Below, one piece after another: positions 18,114 through 25,509 of a stretch of DNA of 34,909 nucleotides. The position numbers and the translations under genes are program-made. Position 1 is the stretch's first letter. The number at the start of each line of letters is the position of its first letter. A model generated the notes under the pieces. The model made no database searches and had not been told where the DNA came from. It was given only the letters and a program-made list of their open reading frames with translations. This stretch comes from Opitutaceae bacterium (GTDB taxonomy: Bacteria; Verrucomicrobiota; Verrucomicrobiia; Opitutales; Opitutaceae), in NCBI GenBank assembly GCA_005792355.1, contig SXSC01000107.1:1-34909 (forward strand), given 5' to 3'.

Positions 18114-18491
18114 CTAGCGCAACCGCGTTGCGCCGCCATCGATGTCGTCCGCCGAGCCGGTGCTGAACGCGGCTTCGTCGGAACCCAGCAACGCCACGAG
18201 TGCGGCGATTTCCTCCGGCCGCCCCATCCGGCCGATCGGCTGCGCGGCCGAGAGTTTTTCGAACATCTCCGGCTCCCTGCCCGGATGGTTTTTCGCGATA
18301 AAGCCGTCGACAAACGGGGTGGGCACGCGCGCCGGGCACACGCAATTGCAACGGATCTTCTGGTCGACGAAATCCCGCGCCACCGAGAGCGTCATCGTCC
18401 GCACGGCGCCTTTGCTCATCCCGTAGGCGAAGCGATCCGGCATCGAAATTTTCGACCCAATTGAGGCGAGGTTCACAATCGCCCCCCCCAC
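18114..18491 (-). pseudogene. SDR family oxidoreductase, N-terminally truncated
   Basis: The 125 residues match the C-terminal half of classical short-chain dehydrogenases: GGAIVNLASIG with the catalytic-Ser strand, Y-x-x-x-K as YGMSK, CNCVCPARVPTPF, GRMGRPEEIAALV and the family-typical ending DIDGGATRLR. Full-length members are ~250 residues. The N-terminal Rossmann half with TGxxxGxG is missing, so NAD(P) binding should be lost. The homology begins exactly at a G8 run (18482-18489), and an in-frame TGA lies three codons upstream (18498-18500), so the apparent GTG start is not credible. It follows the glucarate dehydratase gene by ~77 bases and was probably the last gene of the sugar-acid operon. 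A real 5' deletion or a sequence/assembly error at the poly-G hairpin are both possible. Confidence 0.8.
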
Positions 18492-18511
18492 CCGCGATCA
18501 AAAAGCGCGGG
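18491..18511. other. Small hairpin beside a G8 run at the SDR truncation point
   Basis: Arms CCCGCG (18491-18496) and CGCGGG (18506-18511) enclose a 9-base loop, immediately next to eight C on the plus strand (18482-18489). It coincides exactly with the point where SDR homology stops. It could be a deletion hotspot, a weak terminator after the dehydratase gene, or a sequencing/assembly trouble spot. Confidence 0.45.
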
Positions 18512-18567
18512 CCTTCCGCCGTTCCTCCCGACCAGGAAACACTCTTCGGATCGCCCCGTCCGTTTCC

Positions 18568-19854
18568 TCACCAGCGCGTCTGCGCGAATTTCCACCCCGG
18601 CACCTTCTTCTGCATCTCGATCTCGTCGTTCCTTTCCGCGAGACCCGCCCGCCGGTAGGTCGCGTGCGCCCGCGCGAGCGCCGCGCGATCGAGCTCGACG
18701 CCGAGACCGGGCCCGCGCGGCAGCTCCACGCAGCCGCCGTCAAATTTCATCCGCCCGCCGATGATGATCTCCTCCCATTGCCACGGATAGTGCGTGTCGA
18801 GCGCGTAGGTGAGGTTGGGCATCGCCGCGCCAAGGTGGGTCATCGCGGCCAGGGAGATCCCCGCGTGGTTGTTCGAATGCATCGACACCCCCCGCCCAAA
18901 CGTGCGGCAGTGCGCCGCCAATTCCATCGACGAGCGCAGGCCGCCCCAAAAATGATGGTCCGTGAGGATGATGTCCTCGGAACCCAGACGCGCGCTGCCC
19001 GGCAAATCGTCGAAGGACGTCGTGCACATGTTCGTCGCGAGCGGGGTCTTCAGCGCCCGGCGCACCGCGGCCATGCCGTCCTGGGTGCGACACGGGTCCT
19101 CGAGGTATTCGAGCACGCCCTCCAGTTCGCGGCCCCACTGGATCGAGGTCTCGACGGTCCAGAGCGCATTCGGATCGAGCCGCAGCGGCACGTGCGGACC
19201 AAAACGCCGGCGCAGCGCCCTCATCGCCGCCACCTCCTGCGCCGGGGCGAAGCAACCGCCCTTCAACTTGATCGATTCAAAGCCAAACTCCGCCACCATC
19301 GCCTCCGCCTGCGCCACGACGCCATCGGGATCCAACGCCGCCCGCTGCCGGGCCGCCGCCCAGCCGGTCGCGGCCGGATCGGTGCCAAAGGCGAGTTCGC
19401 CGCCCGCCCCCTCGTACTTGTAGAAAAGATACGCCGAGTACGGCACGCGCTCGCGCACCACGCCGCCCAGCAGGTGCGCCACCGGCACGCCGAACGCCTT
19501 GCCCTGCAGATCGAGGCAGGCGACGTCGAGCGCGCTGTAGACCTGCACCCGGGTGCGGCCATCCCACGGCTTGTCGCCCCGCGCCACCGACGCTTCCGGC
19601 GCGCAACGCCCGGCGAGCTTCGCCCGCAGGGCGTGCCAGTTGAGCGGATCGCTGCCGATCACCGTGTCCCGCACCGCCGCCAGCGCCTGATCCACCGCCA
19701 CGCTCCCGGGCACCTCGGCCAGCCCGGTGAGCCCCTGGTCGGTCGTCAATTCGACCACGGTCCGCAGGCAGTACGGCGCATGGAGCCCGGCGGCATTGAG
19801 CAGGGGCGGATCGCCGAGTGCGATCGGCGTGATGTGCATGGCGGTGATTCGCAT
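18568..19854 (-). CDS. Glucarate dehydratase-like enolase superfamily protein
   Basis: Cytoplasmic enzyme of 428 residues, expected to dehydrate D-glucarate (or a close aldarate) to 5-keto-4-deoxyglucarate. The enolase-superfamily active-site pattern of the glucarate dehydratase type is complete: K-x-K at K196/K198 (IKLKGG), metal ligands D227 (LDPN), E252 (EDPC) and N275 (TNM), and the catalytic His in HSNNH at 326-330. The C-terminal region (PGLGVE, then 'Y.R.GLA.R.D...M', PGW.F) also follows E. coli GudD as remembered. Length fits the family (~430-450). The upstream gene ends 10 bases away and the aldolase and reductase of the same route lie in the same operon, which supports the glucarate/galactarate assignment. 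Other acid-sugar substrates cannot be excluded from motifs alone. Confidence 0.85.
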   Translation of the reverse strand: MRITAMHITPIALGDPPLLNAAGLHAPYCLRTVVELTTDQGLTGLAEVPGSVAVDQALAAVRDTVIGSDPLNWHALRAKLAGRCAPEASVARGDKPWDGRTRVQVYSALDVACLDLQGKAFGVPVAHLLGGVVRERVPYSAYLFYKYEGAGGELAFGTDPAATGWAAARQRAALDPDGVVAQAEAMVAEFGFESIKLKGGCFAPAQEVAAMRALRRRFGPHVPLRLDPNALWTVETSIQWGRELEGVLEYLEDPCRTQDGMAAVRRALKTPLATNMCTTSFDDLPGSARLGSEDIILTDHHFWGGLRSSMELAAHCRTFGRGVSMHSNNHAGISLAAMTHLGAAMPNLTYALDTHYPWQWEEIIIGGRMKFDGGCVELPRGPGLGVELDRAALARAHATYRRAGLAERNDEIEMQKKVPGWKFAQTRW

Positions 19855-19864
19855 GGGAAAAACT

Positions 19865-21964
19865 CTAGGGGCGCCCGCGCGTCACGCGCAACTCTCCGAG
19901 CAACTGCCCGGCCACCGGATGACCAGGCGCCGCCCGCAAGGCGCTTTCGCATTCCGTCACGGCCTCATCGATCCGCCCGGTCCGCGCCAGGGCGATCGCC
20001 AGATTCGCGTGGGCATCGGCAAAGTCCGGTCGCAACCGCAACGCTTCCCGATAGCGCGCGATGGCGTCGGCCAACCGGCCCAGCTGCAGCAGGGCACTGC
20101 CGAGGTTCTGCTGCGCGTCGGCCGAAGCGGGCTGCTGCTGCACCAGAACCTCGTACTGCGCCGCGGCCGCGGCCATGCGACCGAGCTGGAACAATTGCCC
20201 GGCCAGCACGTTTCTGGCCTCGACGTCGGGCGGACTCAAGCGCAGCACGGTTTCATAGTGCCCGGCACTGTCGGCCACGCGGCCGGTCGCGGCCAGCAAC
20301 TCCGCCAGCCGGCGGTGCACCACGCTGCGCGTGGCGGGGTCGCTCGCCAGCCGGGCGGCGGCTTCGAGCCGGACGATGGCCTCGGGCAGCCGCGCGCCTT
20401 GCACCAACAGCAGGGCGAGATTGTACAAGGCCGCGGGAAAATCCGGCTTGAGGCGGAGCGCCGTCTCGTAGGCCCGCTCGGCCTCCGCCCACCGGGCCAC
20501 GCCGGCGAGCGCGAGCCCAAGCGAATTCTGCGCATCCGCCATCTCCGGTTTGGCCCGGACGGCCGCCTCCAGCGGCGCCACTGCCTCCTCGACGCGGCCG
20601 AGCTTGAGCAGGGCGCCGCCCAGGTTGGTTTGGATTTCCGCCGCGCCCGGTCGAAGTTCGAGCGCGGCGCGATAGTGCGCAATGGCCGCGTCCGCGCGGC
20701 CGGCGGCCAGCAGTTCCACCCCCAGATTCACGTGCGCGATCCACGCCCGCGGATTGCGCGCCACCGTGTCGCTCCACAGGGAATCCGAGTTGCGATAGAT
20801 GGCGCATTGTTGCCACGTGAGCACCGCCAGCACCCCCGCCGGAGCAAGGGCCCCGAGGGCGCGCACGGCCCGCGCCCCCGCCGGCGGCGAATCCAGCGCG
20901 CGCGCCAGGCCGGCGCCGGCGAGCGCCAGCGGTCCGATGCTCGCGAGGTGCTGGAAGTGATCCGCCACATATGAATAGCGGAAGAAAAACACGTCGAAGA
21001 AACCGAGGACCGGAAAGAGCGATACGGCAAAGTACGCGCCGGCCATGAACCAGGGCCGGGCGGAGGTGTCGCGTTTCCAGGTCAGCACCGCGGCCACCGC
21101 CACCAGGGCCGCGAAGGGCGTCCAGGCCAGCACCTCCGCCGCAGCGATCTCCCAGCGGGGGTAGATGAAGATGAGAGGCTGCGGCCAGGCGAGTTTTCCG
21201 AGGTAGAACCACACCACCCGCCCCGCCAGCACGCACCGCTCCGCCAACGAGTGCTGCCAGTCGGGACCGCTCGCCATCGAGTTCACCTTTTGTTCCCAAA
21301 TCGTCCAGCCGCTCGCGGCCAGGGACACCGCGAGAAACGGCAGCAGCCAAAGAACGCCGCGCCCGCGCAGGCCGCCGACCCACCACCACACCAGGCCCAG
21401 CACGACCGGCAGCATCACGGTGGAGGATTTGCTCAGAATCGCCAGCACGGCGCACCCCAGCGCCAGCCCGTAGTCGCGCGACGCCACCGGCGCAGCCCCC
21501 GGACGCACCCACCGCAAAAAGCACCAGACACAAAGCAGGAAGAAAAAACACGCCTGCGTGTTTTTCAGCTCGGAGATCCACGCCACCGACTCCACCTGCA
21601 CGGGATGCAGCGCCCACAGCGCGGCGCCCCAACCCGCCCCGGGCACCCGGAGTCGTCTGAGTATCAGCCAAAGAATTACGGAACAGCCGGCGTGGAGGAT
21701 CACGCCGACCGCGTGATACGGCGCCGGGTTGAGCCCCCAGAGCGCGTGCTGCACCCAGAAGCTCGTCATCGTGAGCGGAAAATAATTCGCCTTCGCGCTC
21801 GTCCAGATTTCCTGCAAGCCCAGCGGGCCGATGATGACCGGGTTGGTGGTCACATGCGCGTCGTCATCCCAGATGAAACCGGCGTGCCGCACCGGGGAAT
21901 ACGCGAGCACGACCGTCGCCACGAGCAGGGCCATCAGGCCCCAGGTGCGCTGCGCCGGGCTCAT
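19865..21964 (-). CDS. TMTC-like multi-pass membrane protein with C-terminal TPR repeats
   Basis: Protein of 699 residues. The first ~400 form a polytopic membrane domain of about ten hydrophobic segments. It carries the TMTC/GT-C-like motif FIWDDDAH (residues 30-37; D33-D35), HPVQVESVAWISELKN (120-135) and YSYVADHFQHLASIGP (330-345). The remaining ~300 hold about eight tetratricopeptide repeats (such as AHVNLGVELLAAGRADAAIAHYRAAL). Bacterial and eukaryotic TMTC proteins are GT-C-type O-mannosyltransferases or suspected ones, using lipid-linked sugar at the outer membrane face. The acidic DD pair after the first helix fits that fold, but the donor and target here are unknown. It lies inside the sugar-acid operon (74 bases after the aldolase, 10 before the dehydratase), an odd place for a glycosyltransferase. 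No partner secretion gene is adjacent. Confidence 0.75.
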   Translation of the reverse strand: MSPAQRTWGLMALLVATVVLAYSPVRHAGFIWDDDAHVTTNPVIIGPLGLQEIWTSAKANYFPLTMTSFWVQHALWGLNPAPYHAVGVILHAGCSVILWLILRRLRVPGAGWGAALWALHPVQVESVAWISELKNTQACFFFLLCVWCFLRWVRPGAAPVASRDYGLALGCAVLAILSKSSTVMLPVVLGLVWWWVGGLRGRGVLWLLPFLAVSLAASGWTIWEQKVNSMASGPDWQHSLAERCVLAGRVVWFYLGKLAWPQPLIFIYPRWEIAAAEVLAWTPFAALVAVAAVLTWKRDTSARPWFMAGAYFAVSLFPVLGFFDVFFFRYSYVADHFQHLASIGPLALAGAGLARALDSPPAGARAVRALGALAPAGVLAVLTWQQCAIYRNSDSLWSDTVARNPRAWIAHVNLGVELLAAGRADAAIAHYRAALELRPGAAEIQTNLGGALLKLGRVEEAVAPLEAAVRAKPEMADAQNSLGLALAGVARWAEAERAYETALRLKPDFPAALYNLALLLVQGARLPEAIVRLEAAARLASDPATRSVVHRRLAELLAATGRVADSAGHYETVLRLSPPDVEARNVLAGQLFQLGRMAAAAAQYEVLVQQQPASADAQQNLGSALLQLGRLADAIARYREALRLRPDFADAHANLAIALARTGRIDEAVTECESALRAAPGHPVAGQLLGELRVTRGRP

Positions 21965-22038
21965 TCGCGCGGGAGGATGGAATCGCCCGGGGCGCGCATC
22001 CGCTCAGGATTCTGGCCGCACTCCCCGGGCGCGCCGCG

Positions 22039-22806
22039 TTACTTCGCCTTCAGCGCCGCCACGAAACCGAGCAGCCCGGCGCGCACGGCGCCGCCATCGC
22101 TGCCGAGGGCGGTGAACGTGTATCCGAGATCCCGGACCTTGGGGACGAGGGCGTTGTTGTGCACCAGAATCCCCGCGGCCTTGCCGTGTCGCTTCGCCGC
22201 GTCGCTCACCTTGCGCAGCGCCTCGGTAAACGTCGCGCTCTCGAGTTGGTCGCGGATGCCCATGTTATATGAGAGGTCGGTCGGGCCCACGAAGAGCACA
22301 TCCGCCCCGTCGACCGCGGCGATTTCGTCGATGTTTTTGATCGCCTCGGTCGTTTCGATTTGAATCACCGTCACCAGCCGCTCGTGGGCGTGGGCGTAAT
22401 ATTCCTCAAAATCACCGCCGAAGCCGGCGCCACGATTGAATTTTGCCACCCCGCGAATCCCATGCGGCGGGTAACGCATCGCCTGCACCGCCGCCCGGGT
22501 CTCCGCCACCGTGCTCACGTAGGGCACCATCACCCCGAGCGCCCCCATGTCGAGCACCCGCTTGAAGCGCGGCGTCTCGTTCTGCGCGATCCGCACCACC
22601 GGAAACGCCGGCGTCGCCGAGGCGGCGTGCAGCTGGTGCAACAAGGTGTCCTCTCCGCCCGGGCCGTGCTCGTGATCGATCAACAGCCAGTCAAAGCCGG
22701 CGAGACCGGCAACCTCGACGGTCATCGGCGAACCCAAATTGAGGAAGGTCCCGGCGAGCCATTCGCGCGCGAGCACCCGGTTGCGGAAATCAGGGGGGAG
22801 TTTCAT
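22039..22806 (-). CDS. HpcH/HpaI family class II aldolase (GarL-like)
   Basis: Cytoplasmic enzyme of 255 residues, usual length for the family. It is expected to cleave a 2-keto-3-deoxy acid; in this operon most likely 5-keto-4-deoxyglucarate to pyruvate and tartronate semialdehyde. Family motifs are complete: IDHEHGPG with the catalytic His (H47), PVVRI with the substrate-binding Arg (R72), IQIET with metal ligand E151, and GPTDLS with metal ligand D177. PPHGIRGVAKFNR (113-125) matches the YfaU/GarL branch. The start codon ATG at 22806 has no Shine-Dalgarno. It lies 105 bases after the reductase gene and 74 before the TMTC-like gene on the same strand. 2-Keto-3-deoxy-rhamnonate or fuconate aldolase activity is an alternative, since motifs do not discriminate. 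Confidence 0.85.
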   Translation of the reverse strand: MKLPPDFRNRVLAREWLAGTFLNLGSPMTVEVAGLAGFDWLLIDHEHGPGGEDTLLHQLHAASATPAFPVVRIAQNETPRFKRVLDMGALGVMVPYVSTVAETRAAVQAMRYPPHGIRGVAKFNRGAGFGGDFEEYYAHAHERLVTVIQIETTEAIKNIDEIAAVDGADVLFVGPTDLSYNMGIRDQLESATFTEALRKVSDAAKRHGKAAGILVHNNALVPKVRDLGYTFTALGSDGGAVRAGLLGFVAALKAK

Positions 22807-22911
22807 AATGATGGTCTGGTGGAAAATGGAGCAAGGGTGCCGTCAATCGGCTGACCCCACTGACCTTGCCCGCCGCGCGGTGCGGGCACCGCGGCAGCGG
22901 AAAATCGCATT

Positions 22912-23787
22912 TCACATCGCGAGGTACAACCGGTATAGCGCCTGCGTGCCGCAGTCCTCCCAGCCGCGCGCGGCGACCTGGTCATAGAGCCGCTTCGCCG
23001 TGGCGAGCCCCGGCAAGTCTAGTTTCAGCTCCGCCGCGCTCTCGAGGGCGATCCTCATATCCTTCAGGATGTGCTTCACATAAAACCCGGGCGCATAATT
23101 CTCGCCCAGTGCCCGCGGCGCGAGATTCGTCATGGCCCAGCCGCCCGCCGCCCCGCCGCTGATGCTCGCATGCACGGCGACCGGATCGAGGCCGGCCTTT
23201 TTCGCATAGGCCAGCGCTTCCACCCAGGCGACCATGCCGACGGCCACGGCAATCTGGTTGGCCATCTTGCAGTACTGGCCCGCGCCGGAGGAACCAAGCA
23301 GTGCAATATTCTTGCCCATGATCTCAAAGAGCGGCTTCGCGCGGGCATGGGCCGCCGCGTCGCCGCCCACCATGATCACGAGCCGGGCCTCGCGCGCACC
23401 GAGATCACCGCCCGACACCGGCGCATCGAGCGAGGTCAGCCCGCGCTGGGCCGCCGCCGCGGCAATCCGGCGAGCCAGCACCGGGCTCGAGGTGGTCATG
23501 TCGATCAGCAGAGCCCCGGCCCGGGCCTGTTCGACAATGCCGCCGGTGCCGAGATAGCTCGCTTCAACGTCGGTCGGAAACCCGAGCATCGTGATCACGA
23601 CGTCGGCGTGCGCGGCGGCCGCCCCGGCGGAATCGTGCCAAGTCGCGCCGGCGGCCAGGAGCGCGGCGGCTTTTTCCCTGGTCCGGTTGTACACGTGCAG
23701 CACGTGACCCGCCGTCTGGAGATGACCGGCCATGCTGCGGCCCATTACGCCGGTGCCGATGAATGCAATATTGAGTGATGCGACCAT
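22912..23787 (-). CDS. 2-hydroxy-3-oxopropionate (tartronate semialdehyde) reductase-like beta-hydroxyacid dehydrogenase
   Basis: NAD(P)-dependent cytoplasmic oxidoreductase of 291 residues, the normal family length. The start at 23787 (MVASLNIAFIG) puts the first beta strand of the Rossmann fold directly after Met; an in-frame ATG at 23859 would add 24 non-conserved residues. Motifs: IGTGVMGRSMA (nucleotide binding, 10-20), DAPVSGG (substrate loop, 121-127), GQYCKMANQ with catalytic K174, and the conserved K242-D243 pair (HILKDMRIA). With the aldolase and glucarate dehydratase downstream it would reduce tartronate semialdehyde to D-glycerate, closing the route. It is the first gene of the minus-strand operon, divergent from the efflux operon. 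A 3-hydroxyisobutyrate dehydrogenase role is possible by homology alone but less likely here. Confidence 0.85.
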   Translation of the reverse strand: MVASLNIAFIGTGVMGRSMAGHLQTAGHVLHVYNRTREKAAALLAAGATWHDSAGAAAAHADVVITMLGFPTDVEASYLGTGGIVEQARAGALLIDMTTSSPVLARRIAAAAAQRGLTSLDAPVSGGDLGAREARLVIMVGGDAAAHARAKPLFEIMGKNIALLGSSGAGQYCKMANQIAVAVGMVAWVEALAYAKKAGLDPVAVHASISGGAAGGWAMTNLAPRALGENYAPGFYVKHILKDMRIALESAAELKLDLPGLATAKRLYDQVAARGWEDCGTQALYRLYLAM

Positions 23788-23953
23788 GATGGGTGGAATA
23801 ACCCCGATGCAAAACGGTCGCCCGTGGTCGTGCGAACCAATTCTCGGTGCTGCACCCAATTCCCGGCGCGTTCAGGATATCGCTTTGACAACCAGAGGCC
23901 GCGCCAATGCCATTTCGACCGGTTTGGTTTCGTTCGCCCTATTTTTCCATTTC
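23788..23953. other. Divergent promoter region between sugar-acid operon and efflux operon
   Basis: This 166-base spacer separates the divergent first genes of two operons and must contain both promoters. A perfect -35-like TTGACA is at 23885-23890 on the plus strand, but the best element 17 bases on (TGCCAT) is poor. No inverted repeat operator stands out and no regulator gene is adjacent to either operon. Confidence 0.35.
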
Positions 23954-25504
23954 ATGTTCCGGCCTACGATTCGACACGGATTTCGAGCAGCACGTCGCAG
24001 CCGCACAGTGGGGATCGGGCTCGGGCTGTGGGCCGGACTAATCATGGCAACCGCAGGCGGCGCCGAAGATGCGACCAATCCTCCGACACAGTCGCTCACC
24101 CTGCGCCTCGCCATCCAGCTCGCACTCAGCCACAATCGCACGCTGGAAAAGGCCGGGCTCGATCGCGAAGTGCAGCGCTTCGATCTGCGCGTCGCGCAGG
24201 ATGAATTCGTGCCGAAAGTCGATCTGACCTCGACCGCGCGTTACAACCCGGTCACCACGGCCGGCGTCGACACCCGGACGCGCTCCGGCTCCGTTTCCGC
24301 CGCGCTCTCCGAGCGCATTCCGACCGGGGCGCGATTTGGCCTGGTGTGGGACAATCTCGCGACCGACCGTTCGACCGCGCTGACCAAGACTTATGATTCG
24401 AGCCTGTTCCTCCAGCTCGACCAGCCGCTGCTGCGCGGCGGCGGCCTCGAGGTCAATCTCGCCAATCTCCGCATCGCCCGCCTTTCCGAGCAGACGAGCC
24501 TCTGGGAGTTCAAACGCAACGTCATCGCCACCATCACCAACGTCGTTTTTGTTTACCGCAGCCTGCAGCAGGCGCAGCGGCAGGTCGAGGTCAGCGAAGT
24601 CGCCGTGACCCGCGCCCGGGAGCAGCTCCGCATCAATCGCGCACTGGTTTCCTCCGGCATTCTGGCGCCCGTGGAAATCATCCAGACCGAGGCGGACATC
24701 GCCAATCAGGAGTTCAACCTGCTCACCGCCCAGTCAAATCGCGACTCGGCGCGTTTCGCACTCATCAAGATCCTCGATGTCGACCGCGACACCCTCTTCG
24801 TTTCCACCGAGCCGCTCGCGCTGCCGGAATTCGCCAGCGACCTCGAGACCTGCCGACGCCTCGCCTTCCAGCACCGCCCCGACTACCAACAAGCCCTCCA
24901 GGGCAAGGCGATCTCCGAACTCGGTGTCGTCTCCGCCCGCAACAACCAGCTCTGGTCGCTCAATCTCAGCTCCCGGTACCGGCTCGCCGGTGGCGACACG
25001 AACTTTCCCTCCGCGATCGACCGGGCGTTCACGCGTCAGAATGAGGACTGGAATGTCAACCTGACCCTGCAGGTTCCGATCGGCGACCTCACCCGAAAGC
25101 AGACCTTCCTGCGCGCGCGCGGCCGGGCGCAAAAGGCCGCGATCGACGTCACCGAAATCACGGAGAACATCGAGATCGAGGTGCGCGATGCGTTGCGCAC
25201 GATCGAGCTGACCTCGCGCCGCGTGCGCGTGGCCGCCGTCGCCCGCGAACTCTCCGAGCGCAAACTGGAAATCGAGAAGGGCAAGCTCCAGGCGGGCCGC
25301 ACCACCAATTTCGCCATCGTCACGTTTCAGAACGATCTCATCAGCGCCCGCCTCAACGAAATCGGCGCCCAAGTTTCCTATCTCAACGCCATCACCGTGC
25401 TCGAACAAACGCTGGGCACGACCCTCGCCGCCTGGGGCATCCGCATCGAAGATCTCGGCCCCGATTCCGGCCCCGCCCGCGCCAGCCTCTCCAACCCGCC
25501 CTGA
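23954..25504 (+). CDS. TolC-like outer membrane efflux protein
   Basis: Outer membrane factor of 516 residues. The start at 23954 (MFRPTIRHG) is preferred because it gives a long Arg-rich n-region followed by a hydrophobic signal segment (VGIGLGLWAGLIMATAGGA); upstream in-frame codons to 23732 overlap the divergent reductase gene. The mature protein begins with the TolC-family repeat (LTLRLAIQLALSHNRTLEKAGL) and shows the alternating long helices and beta segments of two OEP domains: first near 45-270 (DEFVPKVDLTS, LFLQLDQPLLRGGG, ANLRIARL), second near 290-505 (FQHRPDYQQALQGK, ERKLEIEKGKLQAGRTTNF). It should form the trimeric exit duct for the pump encoded by the next three genes. The stop is 5 bases from the adaptor start, so they are co-transcribed. 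Substrate is unknown. Confidence 0.9.
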   Translation: MFRPTIRHGFRAARRSRTVGIGLGLWAGLIMATAGGAEDATNPPTQSLTLRLAIQLALSHNRTLEKAGLDREVQRFDLRVAQDEFVPKVDLTSTARYNPVTTAGVDTRTRSGSVSAALSERIPTGARFGLVWDNLATDRSTALTKTYDSSLFLQLDQPLLRGGGLEVNLANLRIARLSEQTSLWEFKRNVIATITNVVFVYRSLQQAQRQVEVSEVAVTRAREQLRINRALVSSGILAPVEIIQTEADIANQEFNLLTAQSNRDSARFALIKILDVDRDTLFVSTEPLALPEFASDLETCRRLAFQHRPDYQQALQGKAISELGVVSARNNQLWSLNLSSRYRLAGGDTNFPSAIDRAFTRQNEDWNVNLTLQVPIGDLTRKQTFLRARGRAQKAAIDVTEITENIEIEVRDALRTIELTSRRVRVAAVARELSERKLEIEKGKLQAGRTTNFAIVTFQNDLISARLNEIGAQVSYLNAITVLEQTLGTTLAAWGIRIEDLGPDSGPARASLSNPP

Positions 25505-25509
25505 ACATC

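Noticed and set aside
18664..20451. 595-codon plus-strand open frame
   Set aside because: Antisense to the glucarate dehydratase and TPR genes, both of which have complete family motifs.
23885..23913. Promoter for the efflux operon (TTGACA, 17-base spacer, TGCCAT)
   Set aside because: The -35 is perfect but the -10 matches only three of six positions; too weak to list as a promoter.
23732..23953. Upstream extension of the TolC-like gene to an ATG at 23732
   Set aside because: It would overlap the divergent reductase gene and place the signal peptide 74 residues inside the protein.
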